64,000 nt of DNA from Phocoenobacter atlanticus. Its GTDB lineage: Bacteria > Pseudomonadota > Gammaproteobacteria > Enterobacterales > Pasteurellaceae. The DNA lies in NCBI RefSeq assembly GCF_030764225.1, contig NZ_JASAXH010000004.1, one strand, 5' to 3'. The translations under genes and the position numbers were made by a program. Numbering within the stretch: position 1 is the first letter of the stretch; every line of letters begins with the position of its first letter. Below the pieces are notes generated by a model. That model had not been told where the DNA came from, made no database searches, and saw only the letters and a list, made by a program, of their open reading frames with translations. Below, in pieces: positions 32,910 to 42,592 of this stretch.

Positions 32910-35483
32910 CTATAAATGTTGTAATACAGTCACGAGATCTTGTTGTCTAAAAGGCTTAGTTAAAACAGGAAAATCTTTGGTTTTTTCAAGCTGTTCTGTA
33001 TGCCCTGTCATAAGCAGAATTTTTATTTTAGGATAGTTTTCTTGTACAAATTTAGCAATGTCTATTCCTGTCATTTTTCCTGTTAGTACAATATCAGAAA
33101 GTAAATAACAAATTCCCTTTTCATCATTTAAAACAGAGATTGCCTCTTCACCAGAAGTACACACGAGTGGTGTGTAACCTAGATTATAAAGTTGTTCAAA
33201 AAGAGTTAAACGTAAATCATCTTTATCTTCAACAATTAGAATTTTAGACTGTTTATTATTCGATAATTGATATTCTTGATTGCCTATATTTTGTAGTGAT
33301 GCCGTTTGAGTAATGGGCAGTTGTAGGTGAATTGTTGTGCCTTCATTTATTTTAGACTGAACAACAACTCGCCCTTTTGATTGACGAATAAAACCATACA
33401 CCATTGATAACCCAAGACCATTACCTCGTCGTTGCCCTTTGGTGGTAAAAAATGGTTCAAAGATACGTTTTCGGGTTGCTTCATCCATTCCACACCCATT
33501 ATCAATAATAGAAAGTTGCACCATTTTTTCTATATGATGGGTTCGTTTAATGACTTGGACAGTAGAGCGAATAACAATTTCTCCCCCATTAGCTAAGGCA
33601 TCTTTTGCATTTACAATAAGATTCATTAATGCGGTTTCTAGCTGATTTTTATCAATATAAATGAAAGGTAAGTCTTCAGCTAAGTCTAGTTGGATGCTAA
33701 TATTAGGGGGAACGCTATGCTTGATGAGATCATTAAATTCTAAGATTAATTTGTTAAGATCTAAATCTTTTGGGTGTAAGGGTTGTTTTCTCGCATAAGC
33801 TAATAAACGTTGGGTTAGCTCTGCACTATTTTCAGCCGCTTTCAACGCTCGCTGTAAACGTTTTTGCTGTTTTTCTGATAGTGTTTCTGGGTCAATAAGA
33901 TCTAAATTTCCAATAATTACGGCTAAGAAGTTATTAAAATCGTGGGCAATGCCCCCCGTTAAATGCCCGATAGTTTGCATTTTTTGACTATGGGCAAGAT
34001 CACTTTCTAATTTTTTACGTTCAGTGCGGTTAATTAAAAATGCCACTAAGCCATTTTCTAGGGTGGTAGAACGCCACTCTAAAATTTGGTGATTAAATTC
34101 AATTTCTAATAACTCTTGAGCTCGATTCGGCGTGGTTAATATTTCTGGAGTAATAGCGGTATTTTTTCCGTATAAATTTGCATTTTTTTGATTAAAAAAG
34201 ACCGCTAATGTTTCAATATTTAGTGGCTGTGTTGGATTACTCATAAACTCATTGAGTAGTTCTTTAAATTCTTCATTACAAGAAATTATCTGCATTTTTT
34301 CATCAAAAATAACAAAGCCATCACGCATTGTAGAGAACGTTTGCTCTAATAATTCACTCTTTTCTTTCAACAATGCATCGGCTTGTTCCAGTTTAACGAC
34401 ATTTTGATAAAAACGGTGAAAAGCACGGGCGAGATCACCAATTTCATCTTGTGTCTGTTGTTGTGGTACTTGAGCGGTTTTATCACCTTGTGAAAGTTTT
34501 TTTAATGCTTGAGTAATGGAATAAAGACGTTTTCCAATTAAGCTATAAAAATAAAAACCAATGAAAATAAGCAATAGAATGGCAATAAAAGAAACAACAG
34601 AAATATAGGTTGTTTTTGTTGATATATTTTGTTGTATTTGTTCTGATTGCGTATTTAGATCTGTAAATTTATGGGACACAACATTGGCATAATCAGTATT
34701 TATTTTCTTTACTAATGCGTTAATTTGATAGGTTAATGACTTAATTTTTAAATGGATATTTTTTAGTGTTTCTGCCTGAGTAATATTATTCTGTAACAGA
34801 ATTTTTATTTTGTTAAGTTCTGTGTTCTTCTTAATATGTTTATTAAATTGAGGTAAAGAAGAATATATCGCGTGTAATTCTAAAAATACAGCGGGTGAAA
34901 AATGACTTTTCGTTGCTTTTTGAGATGATTTTTCTAGTTTTTCTAAGCGATATATAAAAGAAGGGGAGGTCGGATTTTCTTTTTCTAATTGCTTGATTTG
35001 GCGGATATGTACCTGAACTTGATGTAATGCACTTAATAATAAATTATTTAAAATATGACGTTGGTGACTGTTTAATAATAATTTTTGAATGGTGTTTTCT
35101 AATAAGTGAATTTGATTGACGACTTGTATCAAAGGTTGATTTTCACTGTTTGATACATCTAACTTTAATTGAGATAAAAATTGACGTAATTCATCAGCGT
35201 ATAGAGAAAGTTGTTGAGATTGTTCTTTATACTCTAAAGCATTCATTGTTTGAATTAAACGTGTGGAATAAGACGAAATTTCTGCTGTTTTTACCCCTAA
35301 TGTCATTGAAAAAAAGATTTGGTTTTGTGATCTACTTCTCAAATCTGACAAAGAGTCATAAGTATTATTTAGCCCTAAAATGGCGGTAATACTAATAAAA
35401 GAAATAAAAATAATCGTTAAAATGATAAAGACGACCAATCGGAATTTAACATTGTAACCATTTGTAAATAAAGATTTTTTCAC
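32910..35483 (-). CDS. Hybrid sensor histidine kinase (TorS-like layout)
   Basis: The 857-residue inner-membrane kinase has membrane helices at about 15-37 and 292-316 around a ~255-residue, mostly helical periplasmic region, then HAMP (about 316-370), PAS-like (375-485), HisKA with His514 in GGIAHDFNNFL, an HATPase domain (GNGLGLSMVYGF) and a C-terminal receiver (748-857) with phospho-acceptor Asp797 and KPF. No HPt domain is present. A long helical periplasmic sensor resembles TorS, which senses through a periplasmic binding protein. It is divergent from a sugar ABC importer whose far end is flanked by a response regulator, so these likely form one signalling system. Ligand unknown. Confidence 0.88.
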   Translation of the reverse strand: MKKSLFTNGYNVKFRLVVFIILTIIFISFISITAILGLNNTYDSLSDLRSRSQNQIFFSMTLGVKTAEISSYSTRLIQTMNALEYKEQSQQLSLYADELRQFLSQLKLDVSNSENQPLIQVVNQIHLLENTIQKLLLNSHQRHILNNLLLSALHQVQVHIRQIKQLEKENPTSPSFIYRLEKLEKSSQKATKSHFSPAVFLELHAIYSSLPQFNKHIKKNTELNKIKILLQNNITQAETLKNIHLKIKSLTYQINALVKKINTDYANVVSHKFTDLNTQSEQIQQNISTKTTYISVVSFIAILLLIFIGFYFYSLIGKRLYSITQALKKLSQGDKTAQVPQQQTQDEIGDLARAFHRFYQNVVKLEQADALLKEKSELLEQTFSTMRDGFVIFDEKMQIISCNEEFKELLNEFMSNPTQPLNIETLAVFFNQKNANLYGKNTAITPEILTTPNRAQELLEIEFNHQILEWRSTTLENGLVAFLINRTERKKLESDLAHSQKMQTIGHLTGGIAHDFNNFLAVIIGNLDLIDPETLSEKQQKRLQRALKAAENSAELTQRLLAYARKQPLHPKDLDLNKLILEFNDLIKHSVPPNISIQLDLAEDLPFIYIDKNQLETALMNLIVNAKDALANGGEIVIRSTVQVIKRTHHIEKMVQLSIIDNGCGMDEATRKRIFEPFFTTKGQRRGNGLGLSMVYGFIRQSKGRVVVQSKINEGTTIHLQLPITQTASLQNIGNQEYQLSNNKQSKILIVEDKDDLRLTLFEQLYNLGYTPLVCTSGEEAISVLNDEKGICYLLSDIVLTGKMTGIDIAKFVQENYPKIKILLMTGHTEQLEKTKDFPVLTKPFRQQDLVTVLQHL

Positions 35484-35651
35484 AATTATTCCTTAGCAAA
35501 ATTTGGTAAAAAATTATATTTTTATAACCGCTTATAAGCTAGTTTAAAGGATAGTATAGCCTTAAATTATGACAATTATGAATGAGTGAAAAAATATTTT
35601 ATTCATAAATTTATGCTTTAATTAGCCTAGTTTTTATTATTGGAGGATAAA

Positions 35652-37160
35652 ATGGCTCAAACAAAAAATACATTACCTCTATTAGAGATGAAAGACATCG
35701 CAAAACGCTTTGGTTCTTTTTATGCTTTACAAGATGTGAATTTGGCTATTTATAAAGGCGAAATTCACGCACTAATGGGTGAAAATGGTGCAGGTAAAAG
35801 TACCTTAATGAAAATTCTTGCGGGGGCTTATACCCTAACTTCTGGTTCAATCAAAATTGAGGGACAACCTTTTTCTATTTCCTCACCTAAAGATGCGATT
35901 AAAGCAGGTATCACGCTAATCTATCAAGAAATCCAACTCTCTCCTAATTTAACGGTTTATGAAAATATTTTTTTAGGACAAGAACTCAAAACAATGTTTG
36001 GTCTTGATCGTAAAACAATGGAAGCAGAATCCCAAAAAGCTTTAGATCGCTTAGGGGCTCAATTCTATGCGTGGCAAAAAGTATCTTCATTAACTATTGC
36101 GGAACAGCAACAGGTTGAGATTGCTCGTGCGTTATATCGTAATAGTCGTGTTTTGGTAATGGACGAGCCAACAGCTGCTCTTTCTTCTCGTGAAACAGAA
36201 CGTTTATTTGCGTTAATTAAGAAGTTGCGTGATGAAGGAATGGCGATTATTTACATTAGCCATCGTATGGCAGAAATTTATGAACTTGCTGATCGAGTGA
36301 GTGTATTGCGTGATGGAAAATATGTCGGTTCATTAGTGCGAGAAGAAATAGAGTCAAGTCGATTAGTACAAATGATGGTAGGACGACCATTAACAGATTT
36401 GTTTAATAAAGAAAAAGTGCCTGTGGGTAATGAAGTATTACGGATTAATCATTTATCTGACGGTCACAAAGTTAAAGATGCATCATTGGTTATCCGAGAA
36501 GGAGAAATTGTTGGTTTATCAGGACTTGTTGGTGCAGGACGTTCTGAATTAGCTCATCTATTATTTGGTGCGGCTCAACCAACACAAGGTAAAATGTATC
36601 TGAGTGGGGGAGAAATTAGCTTTAAAACCCCAAGAGATGCGATCGCTCACCATGTTGCATTACTACCTGAAAACCGTAAGGAAGAAGGATTGTTCCTTGA
36701 TATGAATGTATTTAACAATATTACAATGGCAACCATTGAGAGAGATGCTTCAATGATGGTGGTGAATCAAGGAAAAGCAAAACAGGAAGCAGATAAAGCG
36801 ATTAAAGGATTGCAAATTAGAGTACCGAATGCAAATGTTACTGTTGGTGGTCTTTCAGGAGGAAATCAACAAAAAGTATTACTTTCTCGTTGGTATGCGA
36901 TCAATCCAAAATTATTTATTTTAGATGAACCAACACGAGGCGTAGATGTTGGGGCAAAAAGTGAAATCTATAAAATGATGACGGAAATGGCAAAACAAGG
37001 GGTAGCAATTTTGATGATTTCAAGTGAATTACCTGAAATTGTGGGAATGAGCGACCGAGTTTATGTGATGCAAGAAGGTCATATTGTCGGTGAATTAAAA
37101 GATAATGATATCAATCAAGAAAAAATTATGGCACTCGCATGTGGTGCTGAAACAGAATAA
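35652..37160 (+). CDS. Sugar ABC importer ATP-binding protein (RbsA/FrcA type)
   Basis: The protein (502 residues from the ATG at 35652, with TGGAGG ahead; a TTG twelve bases earlier is less likely) has two ATPase halves: Walker A GENGAGKST, signature LTIAEQQQVEIARAL and Walker B VLVMDEPTAAL in the first; a degenerate Walker A (GLVGAGRSEL), LSGGNQQKV and LFILDEPTRGVDVG in the second. This is the carbohydrate-uptake-2 type used for ribose, fructose, xylose and similar monosaccharides. Downstream fructokinase and xylulokinase genes favour fructose or a related ketose, but the substrate cannot be read from this subunit. Confidence 0.92.
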   Translation: MAQTKNTLPLLEMKDIAKRFGSFYALQDVNLAIYKGEIHALMGENGAGKSTLMKILAGAYTLTSGSIKIEGQPFSISSPKDAIKAGITLIYQEIQLSPNLTVYENIFLGQELKTMFGLDRKTMEAESQKALDRLGAQFYAWQKVSSLTIAEQQQVEIARALYRNSRVLVMDEPTAALSSRETERLFALIKKLRDEGMAIIYISHRMAEIYELADRVSVLRDGKYVGSLVREEIESSRLVQMMVGRPLTDLFNKEKVPVGNEVLRINHLSDGHKVKDASLVIREGEIVGLSGLVGAGRSELAHLLFGAAQPTQGKMYLSGGEISFKTPRDAIAHHVALLPENRKEEGLFLDMNVFNNITMATIERDASMMVVNQGKAKQEADKAIKGLQIRVPNANVTVGGLSGGNQQKVLLSRWYAINPKLFILDEPTRGVDVGAKSEIYKMMTEMAKQGVAILMISSELPEIVGMSDRVYVMQEGHIVGELKDNDINQEKIMALACGAETE

Positions 37161-37182
37161 AAAATTAAAAGGAGATAAAAAA

Positions 37183-38160
37183 ATGAGTAATGCTACCCAA
37201 GTAGAAAAAAAAGCAAGTCTTAAAAAATTTGTACTTGCGGATACAATGCAAGCGGTTGGTATTTTACCGATTTTAATACTTATCGTGATAGTCTTTTCAT
37301 TTGTTGCTCCTCATTTTATGAGTGAAGCAAATATAATGAATATTACTCGTCAGGCATCAATTAATATTGTTTTAGCCGCGGGTATGACTTTTGTTATCTT
37401 AACTGGTGGTATCGATCTTTCGGTTGGTTCAATCTTAGGGGTAACAGCGGTAATGGGACTTGTTTCATCATTAAACCCCGCACTTTCTGAATTTGCTGTA
37501 CCTATTGCGTTATTAGCAGGTTTAGGTATGGGGGTCTTTAATGGTCTGTTAGTTGCTTATGCAGGTTTACCTCCTTTTATTGTGACCTTAGGTACTTATA
37601 CTGCATTACGTGGTGCGGCTTATCTTGTCGCAGATGGTACAACTGTCATTAATTCAAATATTTCTTTTAGTTGGATTGGTAATAACTATTTAGGTCCTGT
37701 GCCTTGGTTAGTGGTAATAGCTTTTGCTGTCATTGCTGTTTGTTGGTTTATTTTACGCAGAACTACACTAGGCACACATATTTACGCAGTGGGTGGTAAT
37801 TTAGAAGCTGCTCGCTTAACAGGTATTAAAGTATCTGTTGTTTTAATCTTCGTTTACGCTGCTAGCGGATTATTATCTGGCTTAGGTGGCGTAATGAGTG
37901 CATCTCGTTTATTCAGTGCTAACGGAAATCTTGGTATGGGATACGAACTTGATGCAATCGCAGCCGTTATTTTAGGTGGAACAAGCTTTGTTGGGGGTAT
38001 CGGAACCATTGTCGGTACACTTATCGGTGCATTGATTATTGCCACCTTAAATAATGGTATGACTTTAATGGGGGTGTCATATTTTTGGCAACTCGTTATT
38101 AAAGGTGCGGTAATTATTGTCGCTGTATTAATCGACAAATATCGTACCCGTTCAGCTTGA
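37183..38160 (+). CDS. Sugar ABC importer permease (RbsC/FrcC type)
   Basis: The ATG at 37183 with AAAGGAGATA before it gives 325 residues; the open frame extending 26 codons upstream overlaps the ATPase gene and is rejected. The protein has about eight to ten membrane helices and the family segments LTGGIDLSVGSILG, GLPPFIVTLGTYTALRG, YAVGGNLEAARLTGI and AVILGGTSFVGGIGTI. It forms the homodimeric channel of the importer in the inner membrane and lies 22 bases after the ATPase gene. Confidence 0.93.
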   Translation: MSNATQVEKKASLKKFVLADTMQAVGILPILILIVIVFSFVAPHFMSEANIMNITRQASINIVLAAGMTFVILTGGIDLSVGSILGVTAVMGLVSSLNPALSEFAVPIALLAGLGMGVFNGLLVAYAGLPPFIVTLGTYTALRGAAYLVADGTTVINSNISFSWIGNNYLGPVPWLVVIAFAVIAVCWFILRRTTLGTHIYAVGGNLEAARLTGIKVSVVLIFVYAASGLLSGLGGVMSASRLFSANGNLGMGYELDAIAAVILGGTSFVGGIGTIVGTLIGALIIATLNNGMTLMGVSYFWQLVIKGAVIIVAVLIDKYRTRSA

Positions 38161-38201
38161 TAAAAGCTTAATTATTTCTCAAATATTAGGAGAACTTTAC
38201 T

Positions 38202-39131
38202 ATGAAATTAAAAACATTAGCCGCATCTTTGATGTTAGCTGCAGCACCATTTGTACAAGCAAAAGAGTTAAAATCAATTGGTATTACTGTTGGTGATTTA
38301 TCAAATCCATTCTTTGTGCAGATTGCAAAAGGGGCAGAGTTAAAAGCGAAAGAATTAGCAGGTAATGATGTTCAAGTAACTGTAAATTCGAGCGGTTATG
38401 ATTTAGGGCAACAAGTGGCTCAAATTGATAACTTTATTGCAGCTAAAACAGATATGATTATCTTAAATGCGGCAGATTCTAAAGGTATTGGTCCTGCGGT
38501 TAAACGAGCAAGAGATGCAGGTATTATTGTTGTTGCTGTTGATGTGGCAGCAGATGGAGCAAATGCAACAGTAACCTCAAATAACTATCAAGCAGGTGAA
38601 CTAGCGTGTCAAACAATTGCAGAGAAACTAGAGGGTAAAGGTGATGTAATTATTATCGATGGTCCACCAGTATCAGCAGTAGCAGACCGTGTTCAAGGTT
38701 GTAAAGAAGCTTTTGCTAAACACAAAGATATTAAAATTCTTTCTGATAACCAAAATGGTAAAGGTAGCCGTGAAGGTGGTTTAGAAGTAATGACAAACCT
38801 ATTAACTGCATATCCTAAAATCGATGCAGTATTTGCAATTAACGATCCAAGTGCAATTGGTGCAGATTTAGCCGCTCGCCAAATGCAACGTAAAGAGTTC
38901 TTTATTATGGGTGTTGATGGTAATCCTGAGTCTGAAAAAGCTTTAGTGCAAGAAGGTAGTTTATTCGTCGGAACGCCAGCACAAGATCCACAAGTAATGG
39001 CATCTGAAGCGGTGAGAATTGGTTATGACATTTTACAAGGTAAAGAAGCACCAAAAGAACCAGTGTTAATTCCTGTGAAATTAATTGATAGAACTAATAT
39101 CAAAGACTATAAAGGTTGGACAGTAAAATAA
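38202..39131 (+). CDS. Sugar ABC importer periplasmic binding protein (RbsB/FrcB type)
   Basis: The 309-residue protein has a signal peptide (MKLKTLAASLMLAAAPFVQA, cleavage near residue 20) and a type I periplasmic binding-protein fold: IGITVGDLSNPFFVQIAKG at the start, IILNAADSKGIGPAVKRA, DAVFAINDPSAIGADLAARQ and MGVDGNPESEKAL around the ligand cleft. AGGAGAAC precedes the ATG. It is the third gene of the importer operon and is followed by a hairpin. It may also be the ligand-bound partner of the neighbouring TorS-like kinase, as TorT is for TorS; that is inference. Confidence 0.92.
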   Translation: MKLKTLAASLMLAAAPFVQAKELKSIGITVGDLSNPFFVQIAKGAELKAKELAGNDVQVTVNSSGYDLGQQVAQIDNFIAAKTDMIILNAADSKGIGPAVKRARDAGIIVVAVDVAADGANATVTSNNYQAGELACQTIAEKLEGKGDVIIIDGPPVSAVADRVQGCKEAFAKHKDIKILSDNQNGKGSREGGLEVMTNLLTAYPKIDAVFAINDPSAIGADLAARQMQRKEFFIMGVDGNPESEKALVQEGSLFVGTPAQDPQVMASEAVRIGYDILQGKEAPKEPVLIPVKLIDRTNIKDYKGWTVK

Positions 39132-39146
39132 TCTGATCTAACAGAT

Positions 39147-39183
39147 CCTTTCCCTACTTTTAGTTTTTAAGAGTGGGGAAAGG
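39147..39183 (+). terminator. Importer operon terminator-like hairpin
   Basis: CCTTTCCC and GGGAAAGG, extended imperfectly inward by CTTTT/AAGAG, form a hairpin between the binding-protein gene and the convergent response regulator. It touches the regulator's stop codon. T-rich sequence after it is short. Confidence 0.6.
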
Positions 39184-39927
39184 TTATTTGATAGGCGTGC
39201 AGCAAATATCAAACAGATAACCAACACCACGAATGGTTTTAATATAAGTCGGTGCTTTGGGATTAGGCTCAATTTTTTTGCGTAATCGCATAATTAATAC
39301 ATCAATAGTGCGGTCAAAAATCTCAAAGGATTCATTATGAGTAAGCTCTAATAATTTCTGACGAGATAATACTTTACGAGCATTACACACCAACGCATTG
39401 AGTAAAATATATTCCCCTTGGGTTAAAATAACTTCGGTTTGAGAAGGCGAAAAAAGTTTATGATTTTCAGTATCTAATAACCAGTTATCAAATCTGAACC
39501 CTTGTTGAATTGTTGGAGAAAAAAGAGAATTAGGTGTAAACGTTTGAGGTTGAGAACGGCGAATGGCAGCTTTTGCTCGAGCTACGACAATTCGTGGATA
39601 AAAAGGCTTAGCAATATAATCATCCGCCCCCATTTCAAGACCAACCACTACATCAGATTCCGTATTTAAACCACTTAACATAATAATAGGGGCAGAACTT
39701 AGAGATTTTAATTGTTGTAATAAAACTAAACCATTAATATCTGGTAGAATAAGATCGAGAAAAATTAACGTAATCGATGGATGTTGAGAAAGTAAAGATA
39801 AAGCCTCTTTCCCATTGGATGCAGTGATCACCTTATAACCGTAGTCATCAAAGGTATCACATAATAACTCACAAATTTGTGGGTCATCATCAATGATCAG
39901 GATAGAAATATCTTGTTGCATAAGCAA
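39184..39927 (-). CDS. OmpR-family response regulator
   Basis: The 247-residue protein has a receiver domain (ILIIDDDPQICELL, phospho-acceptor Asp in IFLDLILPDINGL near residue 58, Lys in DDYIAKPF) and a winged-helix DNA-binding domain ending RTIDVLIMRLRKKIEPNP and IKTIRGVGYLF. An ATG six bases in (39921) is an alternative start. It lies convergent to the sugar importer and 3.7 kb from the hybrid kinase on the same strand; no other kinase gene is in the window, so the two are the probable pair controlling the importer and possibly the divergent fructokinase. Confidence 0.92.
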   Translation of the reverse strand: MLMQQDISILIIDDDPQICELLCDTFDDYGYKVITASNGKEALSLLSQHPSITLIFLDLILPDINGLVLLQQLKSLSSAPIIMLSGLNTESDVVVGLEMGADDYIAKPFYPRIVVARAKAAIRRSQPQTFTPNSLFSPTIQQGFRFDNWLLDTENHKLFSPSQTEVILTQGEYILLNALVCNARKVLSRQKLLELTHNESFEIFDRTIDVLIMRLRKKIEPNPKAPTYIKTIRGVGYLFDICCTPIK

Positions 39928-40010
39928 AATCCATATAATAATTAAGTTAAGAATTGATAATATAGTATATATAAAATAACCATAATTACAAATAGTTACT
40001 CAAAGCAAAC

Positions 40011-40064
40011 AAGCGGTCTAATTTTTATAAAAATTTGCAAAAAATAAACTAAAAGTGACCGCTT
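40011..40064. repeat. Inverted pair of uptake sequences in the response regulator-mak promoter gap
   Basis: AAGCGGTC (40011) with TTTGCAAAAAA at the standard distance and GACCGCTT (40057-40064) are inverted copies. Unlike most such pairs here, this one sits in a divergent intergenic region rather than behind a gene, 48 bases before the fructokinase start, so it may affect the leader rather than act as a plain terminator. Confidence 0.7.
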
Positions 40065-40111
40065 ACTAGATAAAATGTTTTGAATAATTATTTGAACATA
40101 AGGAGAACATT

Positions 40112-41023
40112 ATGCGAATTGGGATTGATTTAGGCGGTACAAAAATTGAAGTAATTGCACTATCGGATCAAGGTGAAGAGTTATTTAGAAAACGTGTACC
40201 AACACCACAAGGCTCTTATCCAGATACATTGCAAGCAATTAAAGGTTTAGTTGATGATGCCGAAGCAGCAACAGGGCAAACAGGTACAGTAGGAATGGGT
40301 ATTCCAGGTACGATTTCTCCTTTTACAGGTAAAGTAAAAAATGCCAATTCTACGTGGTTAAATGGGCAATATTTAGATAAAGATTTAGAAAAATTATTAG
40401 GACGTGAAATTCGTATTGCCAACGATGCTAACTGTATGACAGTGTCAGAAGCAACAGATGGAGCAGGAGCTGGAAAAGATATTGTTCTCGCCTTAATTTT
40501 AGGTACTGGCTGTGGTTCAGGTATCGTGATCAATGGCAAACCTCATAATGGTGCTAATGGTATTGGTGGAGAGTGGGGGCACAATCCTTTACCTTGGGCA
40601 GATGAAGAAGAAAAAGCAGTAATGGAAAGTAAAGCTTGTCATTGTGGTCGCGCGGGGTGTATTGAGCAATTTATTTCAGGGACAGGCTTATGTGCTGATT
40701 ATGAAAGACGCTCAGGTACTCGTTTAAAAGGGAATGAAATTGTTCAACTTTCTGAACAAGGTGATCCGATTGCGGAACAATCTCTGCAAGCTTATGAAAG
40801 ACGTTTGGCAAAATCATTGGCGGAATACATTAATGTATTAGATCCTGATGTGGTTATCTTTGCGGGTGGGGTATGTAATATTGAACGTTTATATACCAAC
40901 GTACCACGCTTAATGAATGATTATATCTTTGGTCGAGAATTCCAAACACCGATCAAAAAAGCAATGCACGGTGATTCTAGTGGGGTTCGAGGGGCTGCTT
41001 GGTTATGGCCTTTGGAAAAATAG
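40112..41023 (+). CDS. mak: Fructokinase of the ROK family (Mak-like)
   Basis: The 303-residue protein begins MRIGIDLGGTKIEVIALSDQG and shares with E. coli Mak the segments GMGIPGTISPFTGKVKNANSTWLNG and EWGHNPLPW, the ROK zinc-site HxCxxxxCxxxC (CHCGRAGCIEQFISGTG) and the ending HGDSSGVRGAAWLWP. It phosphorylates fructose to fructose-6-phosphate. AAGGAGAAC precedes the ATG. Next to a ribose/fructose-type importer it suggests uptake of unphosphorylated fructose followed by Mak, independent of the PTS. xylB follows after 48 bases. Confidence 0.93.
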   Translation: MRIGIDLGGTKIEVIALSDQGEELFRKRVPTPQGSYPDTLQAIKGLVDDAEAATGQTGTVGMGIPGTISPFTGKVKNANSTWLNGQYLDKDLEKLLGREIRIANDANCMTVSEATDGAGAGKDIVLALILGTGCGSGIVINGKPHNGANGIGGEWGHNPLPWADEEEKAVMESKACHCGRAGCIEQFISGTGLCADYERRSGTRLKGNEIVQLSEQGDPIAEQSLQAYERRLAKSLAEYINVLDPDVVIFAGGVCNIERLYTNVPRLMNDYIFGREFQTPIKKAMHGDSSGVRGAAWLWPLEK

Positions 41024-41071
41024 TAAATTTTCATTCAAATCATACCGCTTAAAAGCGTAGAGGATAAAGCA

Positions 41072-42544
41072 ATGTATTTGGGAATTGATTGTGGTACACA
41101 AGGTACGAAAGTTATCGTTGTTGATAGTCAGCAAAAACGTGTTATTGGCGAAGGCTATGCTCCACACCAAATTATTGAGAATGGTAATGGACGAAGAGAA
41201 CAGCAACCTAATTGGTGGATTGAGGCTCTGTTACAAGCCTTTAAACTTGCCATTCATTCTGCAAATATTTGCCCCAAATTAGTTAAAGGTATTGGTATAT
41301 CAGGACAACAGCACGGTTTAGTTATATTAGATAAAAATGATATACCTTTATATAACGCTAAATTATGGTGTGATACTGAAACCGCAACAGAAAATGATGA
41401 ACTGATTCAGGCGTTGGGTGGTTCAAAGCGTGCATTTGAACAACTAGGTATTCTCTGTCAGACAGGCTATACAGCATCTAAAATTAGTTGGTTAAGAAAA
41501 TACCATCCTCAAATCTATACCCAAATTGCCAAAATAATGCTTCCCCACGATTATCTTAACTATTGGCTAACAGGAATATTTGCAACGGAATACGGCGATG
41601 CTTCTGGTACGGGCTATTTTGATGTGATCAATCGCCAATGGGATTATGAAACATTTAATATTATTGCTCCAGAATTAGACCCTAAACAGGTTTTACCACA
41701 GTTAATCTCTTCTCATCAAAAATTGGGTATAGTAAGAAAAGAAATTGCTCAATTGTTAGGCTTAAGTGAGCAGGTGGTGGTGTCTACTGGTGGTGGCGAT
41801 AATATGATGGGAGCCATTGGCACAGGCAATATCAAACAAGGTATTGTAACAATGAGCTTAGGTACATCAGGTACACTTTATGCCTATACTGATAAACCAT
41901 TAACCACCTTACCTCCAATGATTGCCAATTTTTGTTCTAGTTCTGATGGTTGGTTGCCTCTTGTTTGTGTAATGAATATGACCTCTGCGAATAACACCAT
42001 AATGTCATTATTTGATCTTGATATTCAAACATTTAATGATCTTGTGGAACAAGCAGACATTGGGGCTGGAGGTATCACGATGTTACCTTTCTTTAATGGA
42101 GAAAGAGTGCCTGCTTTACCAAATGCTAAAGGAACTATTTTAGGATTGGATAGTACTAATTGTACTCAATCAAATTTAGCAAGAGCAACAATGGAAAGTG
42201 CGAGTTTTACTTTGTGCTATGGACTGAATTTATTTAGACGAGCAGGGCTGGATACCTCTGAAATTCGTCTAATCGGTGGTGGGGCAAAAAGTGCTGTCTG
42301 GCGACAAATGATTGCTGATATTATGAATGTTAACGTTGTTTGCTTAAAGGAGAGTGAGGCGGCTGCATTAGGGAGTGCCATTCAAGTGATGTGGATAAAT
42401 AATGAGGGGGATTTAACGTCTCTTTGTGATAATTTTGTTCATATTGATGAAAGTTCAACAGTTTATCCAAAACGTGAAAATGTGGAAAAGTATAATCTGG
42501 TTTATCAACGTTATCTAAGTGCATTAAATCAACAATACTTTTAA
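41072..42544 (+). CDS. xylB: Xylulokinase-like FGGY carbohydrate kinase
   Basis: The 490-residue kinase has the N-terminal phosphate loop GIDCGTQGTKVIVVD, GIGISGQQHGLVILD, the FGGY substrate segment (DASGTGYFD with MLPHDYLNYWLTG) and C-terminal RLIGGGAKSAVWRQMIAD. These match bacterial XylB, which phosphorylates D-xylulose. Without xylose isomerase or a polyol dehydrogenase here, the physiological substrate may instead be another ketose delivered by the adjacent importer. The start has AGAGGAT upstream. A single uptake sequence (42552) follows the stop. Confidence 0.85.
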   Translation: MYLGIDCGTQGTKVIVVDSQQKRVIGEGYAPHQIIENGNGRREQQPNWWIEALLQAFKLAIHSANICPKLVKGIGISGQQHGLVILDKNDIPLYNAKLWCDTETATENDELIQALGGSKRAFEQLGILCQTGYTASKISWLRKYHPQIYTQIAKIMLPHDYLNYWLTGIFATEYGDASGTGYFDVINRQWDYETFNIIAPELDPKQVLPQLISSHQKLGIVRKEIAQLLGLSEQVVVSTGGGDNMMGAIGTGNIKQGIVTMSLGTSGTLYAYTDKPLTTLPPMIANFCSSSDGWLPLVCVMNMTSANNTIMSLFDLDIQTFNDLVEQADIGAGGITMLPFFNGERVPALPNAKGTILGLDSTNCTQSNLARATMESASFTLCYGLNLFRRAGLDTSEIRLIGGGAKSAVWRQMIADIMNVNVVCLKESEAAALGSAIQVMWINNEGDLTSLCDNFVHIDESSTVYPKRENVEKYNLVYQRYLSALNQQYF

Positions 42545-42551
42545 AACAGCT

Positions 42552-42582
42552 AAGCGGTACGATCCTTATTAAAATTTGCAAC
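42552..42582 (+). repeat. Uptake sequence of the AAGCGGTA-n-GAT form
   Basis: AAGCGGTACGAT is followed at the standard spacing by AAAATTTGCAA. It lies in the convergent gap between xylB and ubiH and is one of about a dozen copies of this form in the window. Confidence 0.75.
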
Positions 42583-42592
42583 TTTTTAAATT

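Noticed and set aside
35576..35608. 8-bp inverted repeat TTATGAAT/ATTCATAA in the kinase-importer promoter gap as regulator operator
   Set aside because: The region is so A/T-rich that such a repeat is likely by chance, and no second copy is seen before the fructokinase or regulator genes.
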